NCBI RefSeq assembly: GCF_016097555.1
Contig: NC_054701.1
Coordinates: 65,931,857-65,995,856 of the forward strand
DNA length: 64,000 nucleotides
Source: Gigantopelta aegis
Taxonomy: Eukaryota; Mollusca; Gastropoda; Neomphalida; Peltospiridae
Reading direction: 5' to 3'
The first letter of the stretch is position 1. Every line of letters begins with the position of its first letter. The position numbers were made by a program, and so were the translations under genes. The notes beneath the pieces were generated by a model. That model saw only the letters and a program-made list of their open reading frames with translations. It was not told where the DNA came from and searched no databases. Positions 1-63,754 of the stretch are shown one piece after another.

Positions 1-455
1 TAGTACAGACCCGTGACTCTCCCTTGAGAAATGTGGAGATCTGTTCTGCGTGTCTTGGTTACACCGACACCGTTATTAACCCACTTCCAATCTGATCATG
101 AGGCACCATAGCGTTCACCTTACCTTCACATTCGCCAAACCCTTATATGATCGTCACGGAAGTCCAGATTAATCCTGGATTCGTCACTAAACATAACCAA
201 CGATCGTCTGTCCATCGCAGATGACACCGACACCATTCCAGCTGGGTTTGGTGATGTTTTTCAGTTAAAGGAGTGTACGGTCTACGGGCGCGTAACAAAG
301 TAGCATAAAGGCGGTTACGTATACGAACTGTTATGTTGCCAGTTGGGGTTGCTGTTGTAGCTGAGATGCATTGATTTGACGATTACGGAGGGCTGTGGTG
401 ATAAGGAGCTTGTCTTGGCGTCTGGTGGTGGCCGTTGGACGCCTACATATGTTTC
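1..455 (-). pseudogene. Tc1/mariner-type transposase fragment, N-terminal half (decayed)
   Basis: Read on the minus strand, this stretch shows broken but recognisable pieces of a Tc1/mariner superfamily transposase: LRARRPYTPLTEKHHQ around 230-300, then FSDESRINL around 165-195 in another frame (its D fits the first catalytic Asp), and RTDLHISQGRVTGLY at the window edge. Several frameshifts and stops separate them, so it is a pseudogene. It starts near 455 and continues beyond the left end. A fragment of the same transposase type lies at 63755-64000. Assignment is from motif memory. Confidence 0.75.
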
Positions 456-567
456 GTTCTAAAGGAAATGGTGCACATAATGTTCGACAATTTTTGGGGG
501 GTATTTATTTACAATTAATTTTAACGGCATATGTATCGGACTAGTATTTATTGCACAACGATTTATT

Positions 568-963
568 TTTAAAGGGACATTCCTAACTTTGCTGCAATTT
601 TTAAGATGTTATCGACTAACAGAGACTTTTTAACGATTGTAATTAAATATCAAATATATTTTTCTGCATAAAATATTAGTGACTGCATATTAAACGTGTT
701 TCTGATCGTTCCAATATTTGTAGTAGGTTTAATTTCATTTTATTTCCTAAAATATTATTTTTTCGTACGTACAAAATTATTTGAAGACCAAATCCAGTTT
801 GGGCTTCTTACAAATATTAAGACGACCAAAAACACATTGAATATACAGACACTGATATTCTAAACAAGAAAATATATTTAATATCTTACATATTTAATCG
901 TAGAAATATTTTATTAGTCGGAAACATCTTACAATGGAGCAAACTTAGGTATGTCCCTTTAAA
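568..963. mobile_element. MITE family 1 (TTTAAAGGGACATTCC ends)
   Basis: The left end reads TTTAAAGGGACATTCCT and the right end is its approximate inverse, ATGTCCCTTTAAAA. The interior is largely palindromic as well: GTTTCTGATCGTTCC on one side is mirrored by GACGACCAAAAACAC on the other. Other copies lie at 28344-28692, 30790-30996 and 55690-56080. No coding capacity is visible. It is a non-autonomous DNA transposon of unknown superfamily. Confidence 0.75.
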
Positions 964-984
964 ATGTGTACATATTTGTATATA

Positions 985-1062
985 GAGAACCAACACGTAT
1001 GTAATTTAAAATGGGTTGTTATTGAGAACCAACACGTATGTAATTTAAAATGGGTTGTTATT
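985..1062. repeat. Tandem duplication, 2 x 39 bp
   Basis: A 39-base unit starting GAGAACCAACACGTATG occurs twice head to tail with no visible mismatch, directly beyond the end of the MITE at 568-963. Confidence 0.85.
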
Positions 1063-1474
1063 GAATATATTCTGTTATTCTATTACTAGTAAGTTTGCTT
1101 TGAATAAAATGAATTCATTCCCACCTACCTACGTCATTATATTTATATTAATTGTAATTTTCTTATTTAGGAAACCCAGACATGTATCATGTTGTGACAG
1201 CATTGGATTAAAACCAGTTATAATTACTAACATGTTCGTTGTGTTTTATTGTTTCCTGCTATAAAACTCTTATCAACTCATATATTTATATTGTAACTAA
1301 TGAATAACGAATCAATACATTTACCACATATATACCATATATTTGAATTATTACCACTTTTTACTTCGAGAGGATCGAAAAGGGAAGCAACTCTCAATGA
1401 ATCTCAGTATACAGACAACACTACATGATATGACATTCAGTTATTGATGCAAGAATCAGCTCTGCTTTACACCA

Positions 1475-1614
1475 TAAGTATGGGAGTTGGACCTCTTTTC
1501 AAAATTACATGACCTAATGGTCAAATCAGTTCTGATTACAATAAAAAATAAATTAAATAAGTATGGGAGTTGGACCTCCTTTCAACATTACATAACCTAA
1601 TGGTCAAATTAGTT
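1475..1614. repeat. Direct repeat pair, about 56 bp
   Basis: Two imperfect copies of a segment beginning GTATGGGAGTTGGACCTC start at 1478 and 1561. They share the following stretch ACCTAATGGTCAAAT. Confidence 0.65.
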
Positions 1615-1740
1615 GTCAGACCAGTACACCGACTTCTCTCTCACCGACCAATAACAACTAACCACTAAGCCACTAACGCAGGACAGCGTGCTTGCATCTT
1701 GGATATAAGCACAAAAATAAGTATAAATGAATGAACCGTT
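1615..1740 (+). mobile_element. SINE family C, 3' part
   Basis: The segment matches the 3' half of the SINE found complete at 41188-41452: CCGACTTCTCTCTCACC, then the GACAGCGTGCTTGCA block and GGATATAAGCACAAAAATAAG near the end. The tRNA-like head is missing. Confidence 0.6.
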
Positions 1741-2090
1741 AACTGAATACAATCATATGCAGTAGGTGTCACGATACACCGATGTATCGATGCATCACGA
1801 TACTTCTGCTTGTGTATCGATTTTTATATTTTATATTTATTATATTCATTTACCAACACCAACCTGTACTGGTATGTAGTTATTGAAAAGTTATTTTCAT
1901 AAACAAGACGGTGGACACATAGTATGTGCTTGCTTATGTCAATATGTCTGTGATCTGGTATTTTTACATTAAAACTGTGTTTAATCAAAGTTTTACTTTT
2001 AGCAAGTTTATTTCTTATTTTTAAATCACTTCACCTAAGCTTCAACGTTTTGTTTTACGGAGAAAACATTGTGAATCAGGTATCGTATAT

Positions 2091-2855
2091 CAACTGTCTG
2101 TGGTAAACACCCCTAATATGCACAGTGTACATATCAAGTCACGTAATCCATGCATGAATTCTTCCTTTAGTATAACAACTGTCTGTGGTAAACATCCCTA
2201 ATTTACACAGTGTACATATCAAGTCACGTAATCCATGCATGAATTCTTCCTTTAGTATAACAACTGTCTGTGGTAAACATCCCTAATTTACACAGTGTAC
2301 ATATCAAGTCACGTAATCCATGCATGAATTCTTCCTTTAGTATAACAACTGTCTGTGGTAAACATCCCTAATTTACACAGTGTACATATCAAGTCACGTA
2401 ATCCATGCACGAATTCTTCCTTTAGTATAACAACTGTCTGTGGTAAACATCCCTAATTTACACAGTGTACATATCAAGTCACGTAATCCATGCACGAATT
2501 CTTCCTTTAGTATAACAACTGTCTGTGGTAAACATCCCTAATTTACACAGTGTACATATCAAGTCACGTAATCCATGCATGAATTCTTCCTTTAGTATAA
2601 CAACTGTCTGTGGTAAACATCCCTAATTTACACAGTGTACATATCAAGTCACGTAATCCAAGCACGAATTCTTCCTTTAGTATAACAACTGTCTGTGGTA
2701 AACATCCCTAATTTACACAGTGTACATATCAAGTCACGTAATCCATGCATGAATTCTTCCTTTAGTATAACAACTGTCTGTGGTAAACATCCTTAATTTA
2801 CACAGTGTACATATCAAGTCACGTAATCCATGCACGAATTCTTCCTTTGGTATAA
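2091..2855. repeat. Satellite array, 9 copies of an 85 bp unit
   Basis: CAACTGTCTGTGGTAAACA recurs at 2091, 2176, 2261, 2346, 2431, 2516, 2601, 2686 and 2771, exactly 85 bases apart. Copies differ by only one to a few bases, for example CATGCAT versus CATGCAC. The unit has no ORF. The array ends where a SINE begins. The whole unit is repeated without unique spacers, which excludes a CRISPR. Confidence 0.95.
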
Positions 2856-2872
2856 CAACCAATTTTTCATCC

Positions 2873-3100
2873 CAGTCAGTGCACCACGACTGGTATATCA
2901 AAGGCCGTGGTATGTGCTATCCTGTCTGTGGGATGGTGCACATAAAAGATCCCTTGCTACTAATCGAAAAGAGTAGCACATGAAGTGACGACAGCGGGTT
3001 TCCTCTATCAAATATCTGTGGTCCTTAACCATATGTCTGACGCCATATAACCGTAAATAAAATGTGTTGAGTGCGTCGTTAAATAAAACATTTCCTTCCT
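2873..3100 (+). mobile_element. SINE family A, 5'-truncated
   Basis: The body reads CAGTGCACCACGACTGGTAT and later CATAAAAGATCCCTTGCT. It ends with the typical tail GTCGTTAAATAAAACATTTC followed by CTT repeats. The tRNA-like head is missing. Confidence 0.8.
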
Positions 3101-3363
3101 TCCATATAACCGTATAAATTTCACTATTTCACTCTAAAATGTGTTATTGTCACTAGAAAATAAAGGTAAATTGCCAAAAGTTATATAATAAACAGAAAAT
3201 TTCATGTTTTTTGTCAAATCGCGACGAGTGTGATATGCTTGCAAACTTCACGAGATGAGATATAAATCTTATTTGACAAAAAAAAAATGAAATATTCTCT
3301 ATTTATTGTCTTTTGCTTTGCAAGACAGCGTAATTTTCTGCATTTTATTCGATCTTAGGGGAA

Positions 3364-3610
3364 AGGGGATGGATCTAGCTCAGTGGGTAGAGCGCTCGCC
3401 TGAACTGCTTAGGTCGTTGGATCGAATATCCTCGGCGGACCAACTGAGTTTGTCCTGTCTCAACCAGCGCATATCAAAGGCCGTGGTATGTGCTGTCCTG
3501 TCTGTAGAAAAGTGCATATAAAAGATAATTTGCTAATTAAAAATGGTGGCGAGTTTCCTCTGAAGACTATACTGCTACCTTAACGACAAATGTTCTTTTT
3601 TATTATTTAA
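3364..3610 (+). mobile_element. tRNA-headed SINE (family A relative)
   Basis: The head GGATCTAGCTCAGTGGGTAG followed by GCGCTCGCCTGA resembles a tRNA D-arm/A box, and GGATCGAAT resembles a B box. The body shares TATCAAAGGCCGTGGTATGT and CATATAAAAGAT with the other SINEs. It is a SINE head and not a tRNA gene. Confidence 0.75.
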
Positions 3611-4327
3611 TTGGAACAGGTAAGGACCGTAAAATTCGTACGATACATATCGATCATAGATCTTTATAAAACCTACGCCTTTTTAACACGGTTGATAAAT
3701 ACACAGCTAATGGCTGATAAATAACGAGAAACGTATTCATAAATATGTAGACTCAACTTTTAAAAAGAATAAGTTGGAAACAATGCACACGCCATGACAT
3801 TTCTCACGATTAACCTGTTGATTACACAAGAAAGCCGTCACAGAAAACAAATAAATATTACCCGAGCCACGTTTAACAAAACATTGTAAAAATATACTAG
3901 TATTATACTCATACACTACATCACAGCGTTAAGAATCGCTGACCTTCGACAGAACGCTCAGAAAGTGCTATATGTATGATTAATGTTGTAATCGTTCTTT
4001 TATAAATCTAAAACGTAATACACTTTTAAACAGAGTGTTTTTTACATCAAACAGTATAGGTTGGAATAGCTTGTCTCCGTAAGTATTGCGCATTATGTAT
4101 TTAGGTTTTAAATTTTAAATAACTGATCTAAATCGTAGTTATTGCGTATGCGTTACATGTAAAAATCGAACATTATAAATAATCAATTGGTCCTAAAACT
4201 TGTAAAAGCTAGACTCATTGGAAAACATAAAACCGATTTTTCCAGAAATCTACAGCGGCACCAGTTCCACCTTTACTTGATTTATATACTCAGACATGGG
4301 TATACTTTATTTCTTCAAAATAGATGC

Positions 4328-4412
4328 ATTTATCTTACAACGAGTTGTTTTAAAAGTCTTTAACGAGCGGAAGCGAGTTGGATACTTTTTTAAAAAACGA
4401 GTTGTAAGATAA
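4328..4412. repeat. Palindromic element
   Basis: ATTTATCTTACAACGAG on the left is mirrored by GTTGTAAGATAAAT on the right, with internal CTTTAACGAGCGGAAGCGAG. It resembles the better preserved hairpin at 48837-48941, suggesting a small family of foldback elements. Confidence 0.6.
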
Positions 4413-4796
4413 ATTGTATTAAATGGACACGAATGTTGTATTCTATTTCTTACATATCCTGAAAAAAACAGTTTTTAAAATAAATTTAAATGCCTTTTCC
4501 AACGAAAACCTATTTACGGCCCTTACGCTTATAGTTAAGTTGTGCGCCACAGACAAGTCAATTTCAGGTTATCTTGTACGTCACGGAGAAATCAATTCGA
4601 CCGTTCTGTTTTTTCAATGGATGGTATGGCATTGGTGACCAGCCCTAAGTTCAGCCAGCTAACGTGTCGCTAAAGTTCGCGAACTATTTGATTGGTTCCC
4701 GACGTGGCGATTTGGTTTAATGTGAAGCAAATAAACCAGTCCAGTGGACTTTTTTTCTGCTAGGTCTGGCTGATCACTGCCCTGGGCTTCGTTCAG

Positions 4797-4907
<111 letters not shown>

Positions 4908-5687
4908 AGAGAAACGTCCGCTAGACTGGTTTATGCGCTTCACGGTTTCTTTAAATAAAGAATATGGTGACTGTTTTCTCGCTAAATAGTGTAAAGTATG
5001 TTTTGTTTTAAAATACCACTAAACCACATTGATTTATTAATCATTGGCTAGTGGATGTTAAACATATGGTAATTCTAACTTAGTCTTAGAGAGGAAACAC
5101 GCTACATTGTTTCATTAGTAGCCATGGATTTTTTTTTATATACACACAATCTGATTAAAATTAGCTCTACTGGTCTCACCAGTAGATCTAACAGCATGTC
5201 CAGGTGACATTTCATATATAATTAACAATTTAAATATCGACCAATTACATTTCGCCTTTTATAGCGTTACTCGGGAGCATACAAATTCTAAAAATATCGG
5301 GCGAGACTATTTATGCAATAGGCGAACTTGTTGGTCTATTTCAACATTGAAAAAACAGGGGGGGAAAGTGCAGTAGTAAACTCTGGATTGTATACTAGTA
5401 TAAACAGATTTTATGGCTATACCATCACGTGTTTTTTCAGTCTTGAAACGAATTTTATATAACATTTTATATTGAAATTAGTTCCCGGCATACTTCGTAA
5501 TTCACCCGAATCATTTCGTATACCCTCGGCATAATCCCGAATGTTTTCAAATTCTTTTCAAATCACTGGCATGATTTTGCAAGTAAGGTTTTGATTGGTC
5601 GAATGAAAGGTCAACTGGGCATGAGCTCCAACGGACTGCTGTTAGATCCACATGTAATAGTGGAGCTAATTTTAATTAGATTCATAT

Positions 5688-5860
5688 ACACCATCTCACA
5701 GACAGGGTAGCACATACAACGGCCTTTGATATACCAATCGTGGTGCACTGACTGGGATGAGAAATAGTCCAATGGGCCACTGACAGGGATTGGTCCTAGA
5801 CTGACTGCGCGTTAGGCTAGCACTTTATCACTGGGCTACATGTACATCCCGCCCTCGCTA
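5688..5860 (-). mobile_element. SINE family A, minus strand, head half
   Basis: It contains the reverse complement of the SINE A body (CACATACAACGGCCTTTGAT) and runs through GGTGCACTGACTGGGATGAG to the head end at ACATCCCGCCCT. The internal promoter is diverged. Confidence 0.7.
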
Positions 5861-6024
5861 AAAAGAAACGTAGTTAAAAAGAAACGTATCTCTAAAACTA
5901 TGGTCGGTTCCTTTAATTGTATACTGTAACTTTGTTACTCGCTGAATTCAGTTTTCGCACACCATTTATTTTAATAAACTTGATTTTATACAATATATCT
6001 GCTCTACTTTAAATTCCAAATCAT

Positions 6025-6240
6025 AAACTGGCATCGGTAGGTTTAATGGTCTGGCTAGTATGTACTGGGTTCGCACCTCGAAACCGGATCCCACCCACAG
6101 TGAGATTTTACGACTCAATGGGTAGGTGCACGGCCAATACACCGACTTCTCTTTCACCATTAAAACCCATTGACCTGACTGTTTGAGCTTTAATGGATAT
6201 AAGCACGAAATTAAGTTGAAATGAAATGAATACTAAATAC
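6025..6240 (+). mobile_element. SINE family C
   Basis: It has the tRNA-like segment TATGTACTGGGTTCGCA, the middle AATGGGTAGGTGCACGGCC and the end GGATATAAGCACGAAATTAAG followed by TTGAAATGAAATG. It is similar to 41188-41452 with a decayed 5' end. Confidence 0.65.
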
Positions 6241-6559
6241 CAACGATTATGCGTTCAAAAAAACAAACAATTATTGCCTTGATTAAGATCGAACTTGCAT
6301 TTAATTTATGTAATCATATGTAACTTGACTTTCGTGTTATATCGAGTTAAGATTCAAGTACATCGTCGTGAATACAACTGTGTCCAGTGGTTAGTGTTAG
6401 TAGAACTTAGTGGGAGAGATGTCGGTGAAGTGGTTTTACACCTCACCATCGACCTGTTAGACATCAATCTGGTGCGTTTCTTTGTTTAACGACTCCAATA
6501 GAGCATGTCGATCAATTAATTATCGGCTATTCAATATTAAACATTTAATAGTTTTGAGG

Positions 6560-6790
6560 AAACCCGCTACATTTTGCGTTAACAGCAAGTGCTATTTTAT
6601 ATACACTTTCCCACGAACAGAACATCACATATCACGGCTTTTGATATACCAGTTGTTGGGCATTGGTTAGGATGCGAAAAACATCAGCTGGTTTGTCGAG
6701 AGGATTCGATCCTGGCCCAAGTACCCAAATCAAGCGCTGCACTGACGGAGCTAGATAGGTATTGGTATTCGAACGCAGTACCTACCATCT
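6560..6790 (-). mobile_element. SINE family A, decayed
   Basis: Diverged fragments of the minus-strand SINE A body are visible: GGAAACCCGCTACATTTTG, then ACATATCACGGCTTTTGATA and ACCAGTTGTTGGGCATTGG. No clean ends. Confidence 0.5.
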
Positions 6791-6794
6791 GAAA

Positions 6795-7402
6795 GGCACA
6801 GCATAGCACATCATGGCATAGCATTATGTATAGCATTATGTATAGCATTATGTATAGCATTATGCATAGCATTGTTCATAGCATTTAGCATATCATTAAG
6901 TATAGCATTATGCATAGCATTATGCAAGGCATATCATAGCATAGCATAGTATTATGCATGGCATGACATAGCATAGCATAGTATTATGCATGGCATGACA
7001 TAGCATAGCATTATGCATGGCATGGCATAGCATAACATTAAGCATGGCATGGCATGGTATTGCATGGCATAGCATAGCATAGCATAGTATTATGCATGGC
7101 ATTGCATAGCATAGCATTGTGCATGGCATATCATATCATAGCATAGCATTATGCATGACATGGCTTAGAATAGCATAATAGTATGTATGGAATGGCGCAT
7201 AGCATAGCATATCATAGTGTTATGCATGACATGGTAAAGTATAGCATAGCATAGCATTATGCATGGCATGATATGATATAGCACAGCATGGCATGGCATG
7301 GCATGGCATGGCATGACATGGCATAGCATAGTGTTATGCATGGCATGGTATAGCATAGCATAGCATGACATAGCATAGCATAGCATAGCATAGCACAGAA
7401 CA
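6795..7402. repeat. Degenerate pentanucleotide array (AGCAT/GGCAT)n
   Basis: About 600 bases of the 5-mer GCATA/GCATG, interspersed with longer units such as TATGCATGGCATG. It ends roughly 65 bases before the first coding exon, so any promoter or 5' UTR of the cadherin gene lies within or beyond it. The Met-Leu-Cys-rich ORFs on its minus strand are products of the repeat. Confidence 0.93.
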
Positions 7403-7468
7403 CCATGATGTAATGTAATGTAAGATTATGATCTGTGTTTTATCAGGTGACTGTTACATCGGTCAACA

Positions 7469-60360
<52,892 letters not shown>

Positions 60361-60815
60361 TTTGACAGTATACAATACCACTGTTGTTACGTTATCTGTT
60401 TGACTACAACGTAATTCTACTTGTAATACAAGCGTAATCACTTGTTTTCATTAATATCCAACAGCCTGATGTCAGCAGTTCATGGAGATTGTGCGTCATT
60501 GATAGATTGAAGTCAGATTTTGGAAACAAACGTGTTGATATTTGAGAAATATTTTGGAAACAAAAGCGTACATTTTATAAAGATTTTTGAAACAGAAGTG
60601 TAAATTGTATAAAGATTTTGAAACGAAAAGTGTAAATTTTATAAAGAGTTTGGAAACAGAAGTGTAAATTTTATTAAAGAGTTTGGAAACAGAAGTGTAA
60701 ATTTCAGAAAGATTTTGGAAAGAAAGGTGTACATTTTAGAAAGATTTTGGAAAGAAAAAATTTAAATTTTATAAGGATTTTGGAAAGAGGAGTGTAAAAT
60801 TAAAAAATATTTTAC
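60361..60815 (+). repeat. Probable 3' UTR with a 30-33 bp minisatellite
   Basis: From about 60515 the motif TTTTGGAAACAGAAGTGTAA with ATTTTATAAAGA recurs eight or nine times with point changes and small indels. Possible polyadenylation signals are ATTAAA at about 60673 and 60799. No AATAAA was seen nearby, so the transcript end is uncertain. Confidence 0.7.
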
Positions 60816-61105
60816 ATTACCGTATTTTGGCTGCAGCATGTTTTTAATATGTTATGAATGTAATATTACTGGACGTAAAATATCCACGTTACAACTACAC
60901 AATGAATGACACTGACTATTTGTGAGACATATAACAAACCTATATATTATCACTAGCCGGCTTATAGAAAAACTCTTTGATTCATATAAAAACTGCGAAA
61001 GGCTCTTCGATGCTGATGTAACATTAACAGAAAAATGCAGAATGTAGTACAAACACAAATGTCAAAAAAGCCACATACAGTATAAAGTTAAAGTTTGTTT
61101 TGTTT

Positions 61106-62307
61106 AAGAAGGAGGAAATGTTTAATTTTACGACGCACTCAACACATTTTATTTACGGTTATATGGCGTCGAACATATGGTTAAGGACCACACAGATATT
61201 GAGAGAGGAAACCCGTTGTTGCAACTTCATGGTCTACTTTTTTTCGATTAGTAGCAAGGGATCTTTTATATGCACCATGCCAAAGACAGGATAGTACATA
61301 CCACAGCCTTTGTTACACCAGTTGTGGAGCACTGGCTGGGACGAGAAATAGCCCAATGGGCCCACCGACGGGAATCGACCCTAGATCGATCGCGCATCAG
61401 GCGAGCATTGTACTACCGAGCTAGGTCCCGCCCCCTCTTTTGTTTAACGACACCACTAGAGCACATTGATTTATTAATCATCGGCTATTGGATGTCAAAC
61501 ATTTGGTCATTCTGACAGTCATAGAGAGCATACTAGTATCATATGCCACGGCTTTCGATATACCAGCCGTGATGCACTGGGAGAAGAAATAGCCCAATGG
61601 GCCCACCTAGGTGGCTCGATCCTAGACCTATCTCTCATCAAGTCATTCATAGAAATGGGGTATGCGTCAGACCTGAAGAAACCACTGGATGTTGCTGACA
61701 AGCGAAGGGAGGAAGGAAATGTTTTATTTAACGACGCACTTAACACATTTTATTTACGGTTATATGGCGTCGAACATATGGTTAAGGACCACACAGATAT
61801 TGAGAGAGGAAACCCGCTGTTGCAACTTCATGGTCTACTTTTTTTCGATTAGTAGCAAGGGATCTTTTATATGCACCATGCCAAAGACAGGATAGTACAT
61901 ACCACAGCCTTTGTTACACCAGTTGTGGAGCACTGGCTGGGACGAGAAATAGCCCAATGGGCCCACCGACGGGAATCGACCCTAGATCGATCGCGCATCA
62001 GGCGAGCATTGTACTACCGAGCTAAGTCCCGCCCCCTCTTTTGTTTAACGACACCACTAGAGCACATTGATTTATTAATCATCGGCTATTGGATGTCAAA
62101 CATTTGGTCATTCTGACAGTCATAGAGAGCATACTAGTATCATATGCCACGGCTTTCGATATACCAGCCGTGATGCACTGGGAGAAGAAATAGCCCAATG
62201 GGCCCACCTAGGTGGCTCGATCCTAGACCTATCTCTCATCAAGTCATTCATAGAAATGGGGTATGCGTCAGACCTGAAGAAACCACTGGATGTTGCTGAC
62301 GAGCGAA
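61106..62307. repeat. Tandem duplication, 2 x 601 bp
   Basis: GAACATATGGTTAAGGACCA is at 61171 and 61772, and many other landmarks also lie exactly 601 bases apart. Copies differ at only a few positions, such as CGAGCTAGGTCCC versus CGAGCTAAGTCCC. Each unit contains a minus-strand SINE A (with head ending GTCCCGCCCCC) joined to a second SINE A fragment. Confidence 0.93.
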
Positions 62308-62309
62308 GG

Positions 62310-62600
62310 GAGGAAGGAAATGTTTTATTTAACGACGCACTTAACACATTTTATTTACGGTTATATTACGTCGGAAATATAGTTAAGGACCACACTGATA
62401 TATAGAGAGGAAACCCGCTGTAGCCACTTCATGAGCTACTCTTCCCATAGACATGATAGCACATACCACGGCCTTTGATATACCAGTCGTGGTGCACTGG
62501 CTGGAACGATAAATAGTCCAATAGGCCCACCGACGGGGATCGATCCCAGACCGACCGTGCATCAAGCGAGCGCTGTACCACTGAGCTACGTCCCGCCCCG
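62310..62600 (-). mobile_element. SINE family A, full length, after the duplication
   Basis: It shares its first 55 or so bases, including GCACTTAACACATTTTA, with the start of the second 601 bp unit, then diverges. It ends with a well kept head (CTGAGCTACGTCCCGCCCC). Confidence 0.88.
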
Positions 62601-62699
62601 CTGACACGTGAAGTGACAGTGAAAAAACAAAGAAACAATATTTGAAAATTTTATATTCTGTCATACGAGTAAAATGTAGTATATAGATGCTTAAATGTT

Positions 62700-62803
62700 T
62701 TGTTATCACCACCACTACTACAACAGCAACTACTACTACTACAACCAACACCACGACGACGACTACTACCCACTACTACTACTATTATTAATGTTATTAT
62801 TAC

Positions 62804-62846
<43 letters not shown>

Positions 62847-62850
62847 GTCC
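62700..62850. repeat. (ACT)n and (ATT)n tracts
   Basis: An imperfect CTA/CCA/CGA trinucleotide stretch followed by a clean (ATT)n run. Confidence 0.88.
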
Positions 62851-63093
62851 TAAGTAACTACGTGGCACGTGCTATATTGTATAAGTAAATAATATCTCTT
62901 TAATATCATGTTTGTTTTTACTTCACTGAACTCACATTGTGTTTGTTGCCCATGTTATGGGATAGGAGCTCGTAAGTTGTTAAAACTTGAATTACCCCTT
63001 TAGTAGAGGGGCGAAAGCCGAAAATAACATTCTCAAAATCATACAATAGGTCAACAAATATAGTTAGGAAATACCTGAACTATCCATGATGGA

Positions 63094-63333
63094 AGGAAGG
63101 AAATTATTTATTTAAGGACGCACTCAACACATTTTATTTACGGTTATATGGCGTCAGACATATGGTTAAGGACCACACAGATATTGAGTGAGGAAACACG
63201 CTGTCGCCACTTCATGGGCTACTCTTTTTCGATTAGCATCAATGGATTTTTAATATGCACCATCCCATAGACAGGATAGCACATACCACGGCCTTTGATG
63301 TACCAGTCGTGGTGCACTGGCTGGAGAGAGAAA
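63094..63333 (-). mobile_element. SINE family A, head-truncated
   Basis: A perfect 13 bp duplication, TATCCATGATGGA, at 63081-63093 and 63334-63346. The copy stops before the tRNA head. Confidence 0.92.
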
Positions 63334-63466
63334 TATCCATGATGGATGCCTGGCTGTAATACAAAATGATTTTAAAACTCTTTTCTAGGCATATTTTAAA
63401 AATTCGCCATCTACTACATTTTGTAAGGCGTGTCATAGACGTGACCGTGAATAAACATTCAGTATC

Positions 63467-63527
63467 ACATGAGCTACATTCTCAACCATATAATATGACA
63501 TTGTATGGTTGAGAATGTAGCTCATGT
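63467..63527. repeat. Perfect 24 bp hairpin
   Basis: ACATGAGCTACATTCTCAAC then CATA (63467-63490) is the exact inverse of 63504-63527, with a 13-base loop. No T run follows, so I do not call it a terminator. It may be a foldback element or a hairpin RNA. Confidence 0.85.
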
Positions 63528-63754
63528 TTGACCAAGCACTATATAGTCTAGTCAATGGAAGTAGCCCCCCTCCCCCCCAAAAAAAAAAAAAAAAAATAAT
63601 AATTAAAAAAATAATAATAATAAAATAAATAAATAATAATAATAATAAGTTGTGTTTGCAACGTTCCACAAATACATCATGACTTAGTATCTACCTACCT
63701 ACACTAATTTGTCTGGCTTATGTAATCGGAACCCTAAATATTATTTTGTTTGGC

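Noticed and set aside
2091..2855. CRISPR array
   Set aside because: There are no unique spacers. The full 85 bp unit is repeated, and the context is eukaryotic.
6684..7386. Met/Cys/His-rich minus-strand ORFs
   Set aside because: They are read from the AGCAT/GGCAT array. Their periodic composition follows the repeat unit.
63467..63527. Rho-independent terminator
   Set aside because: The stem is 24 bp and not followed by a T run, and the genome is eukaryotic.
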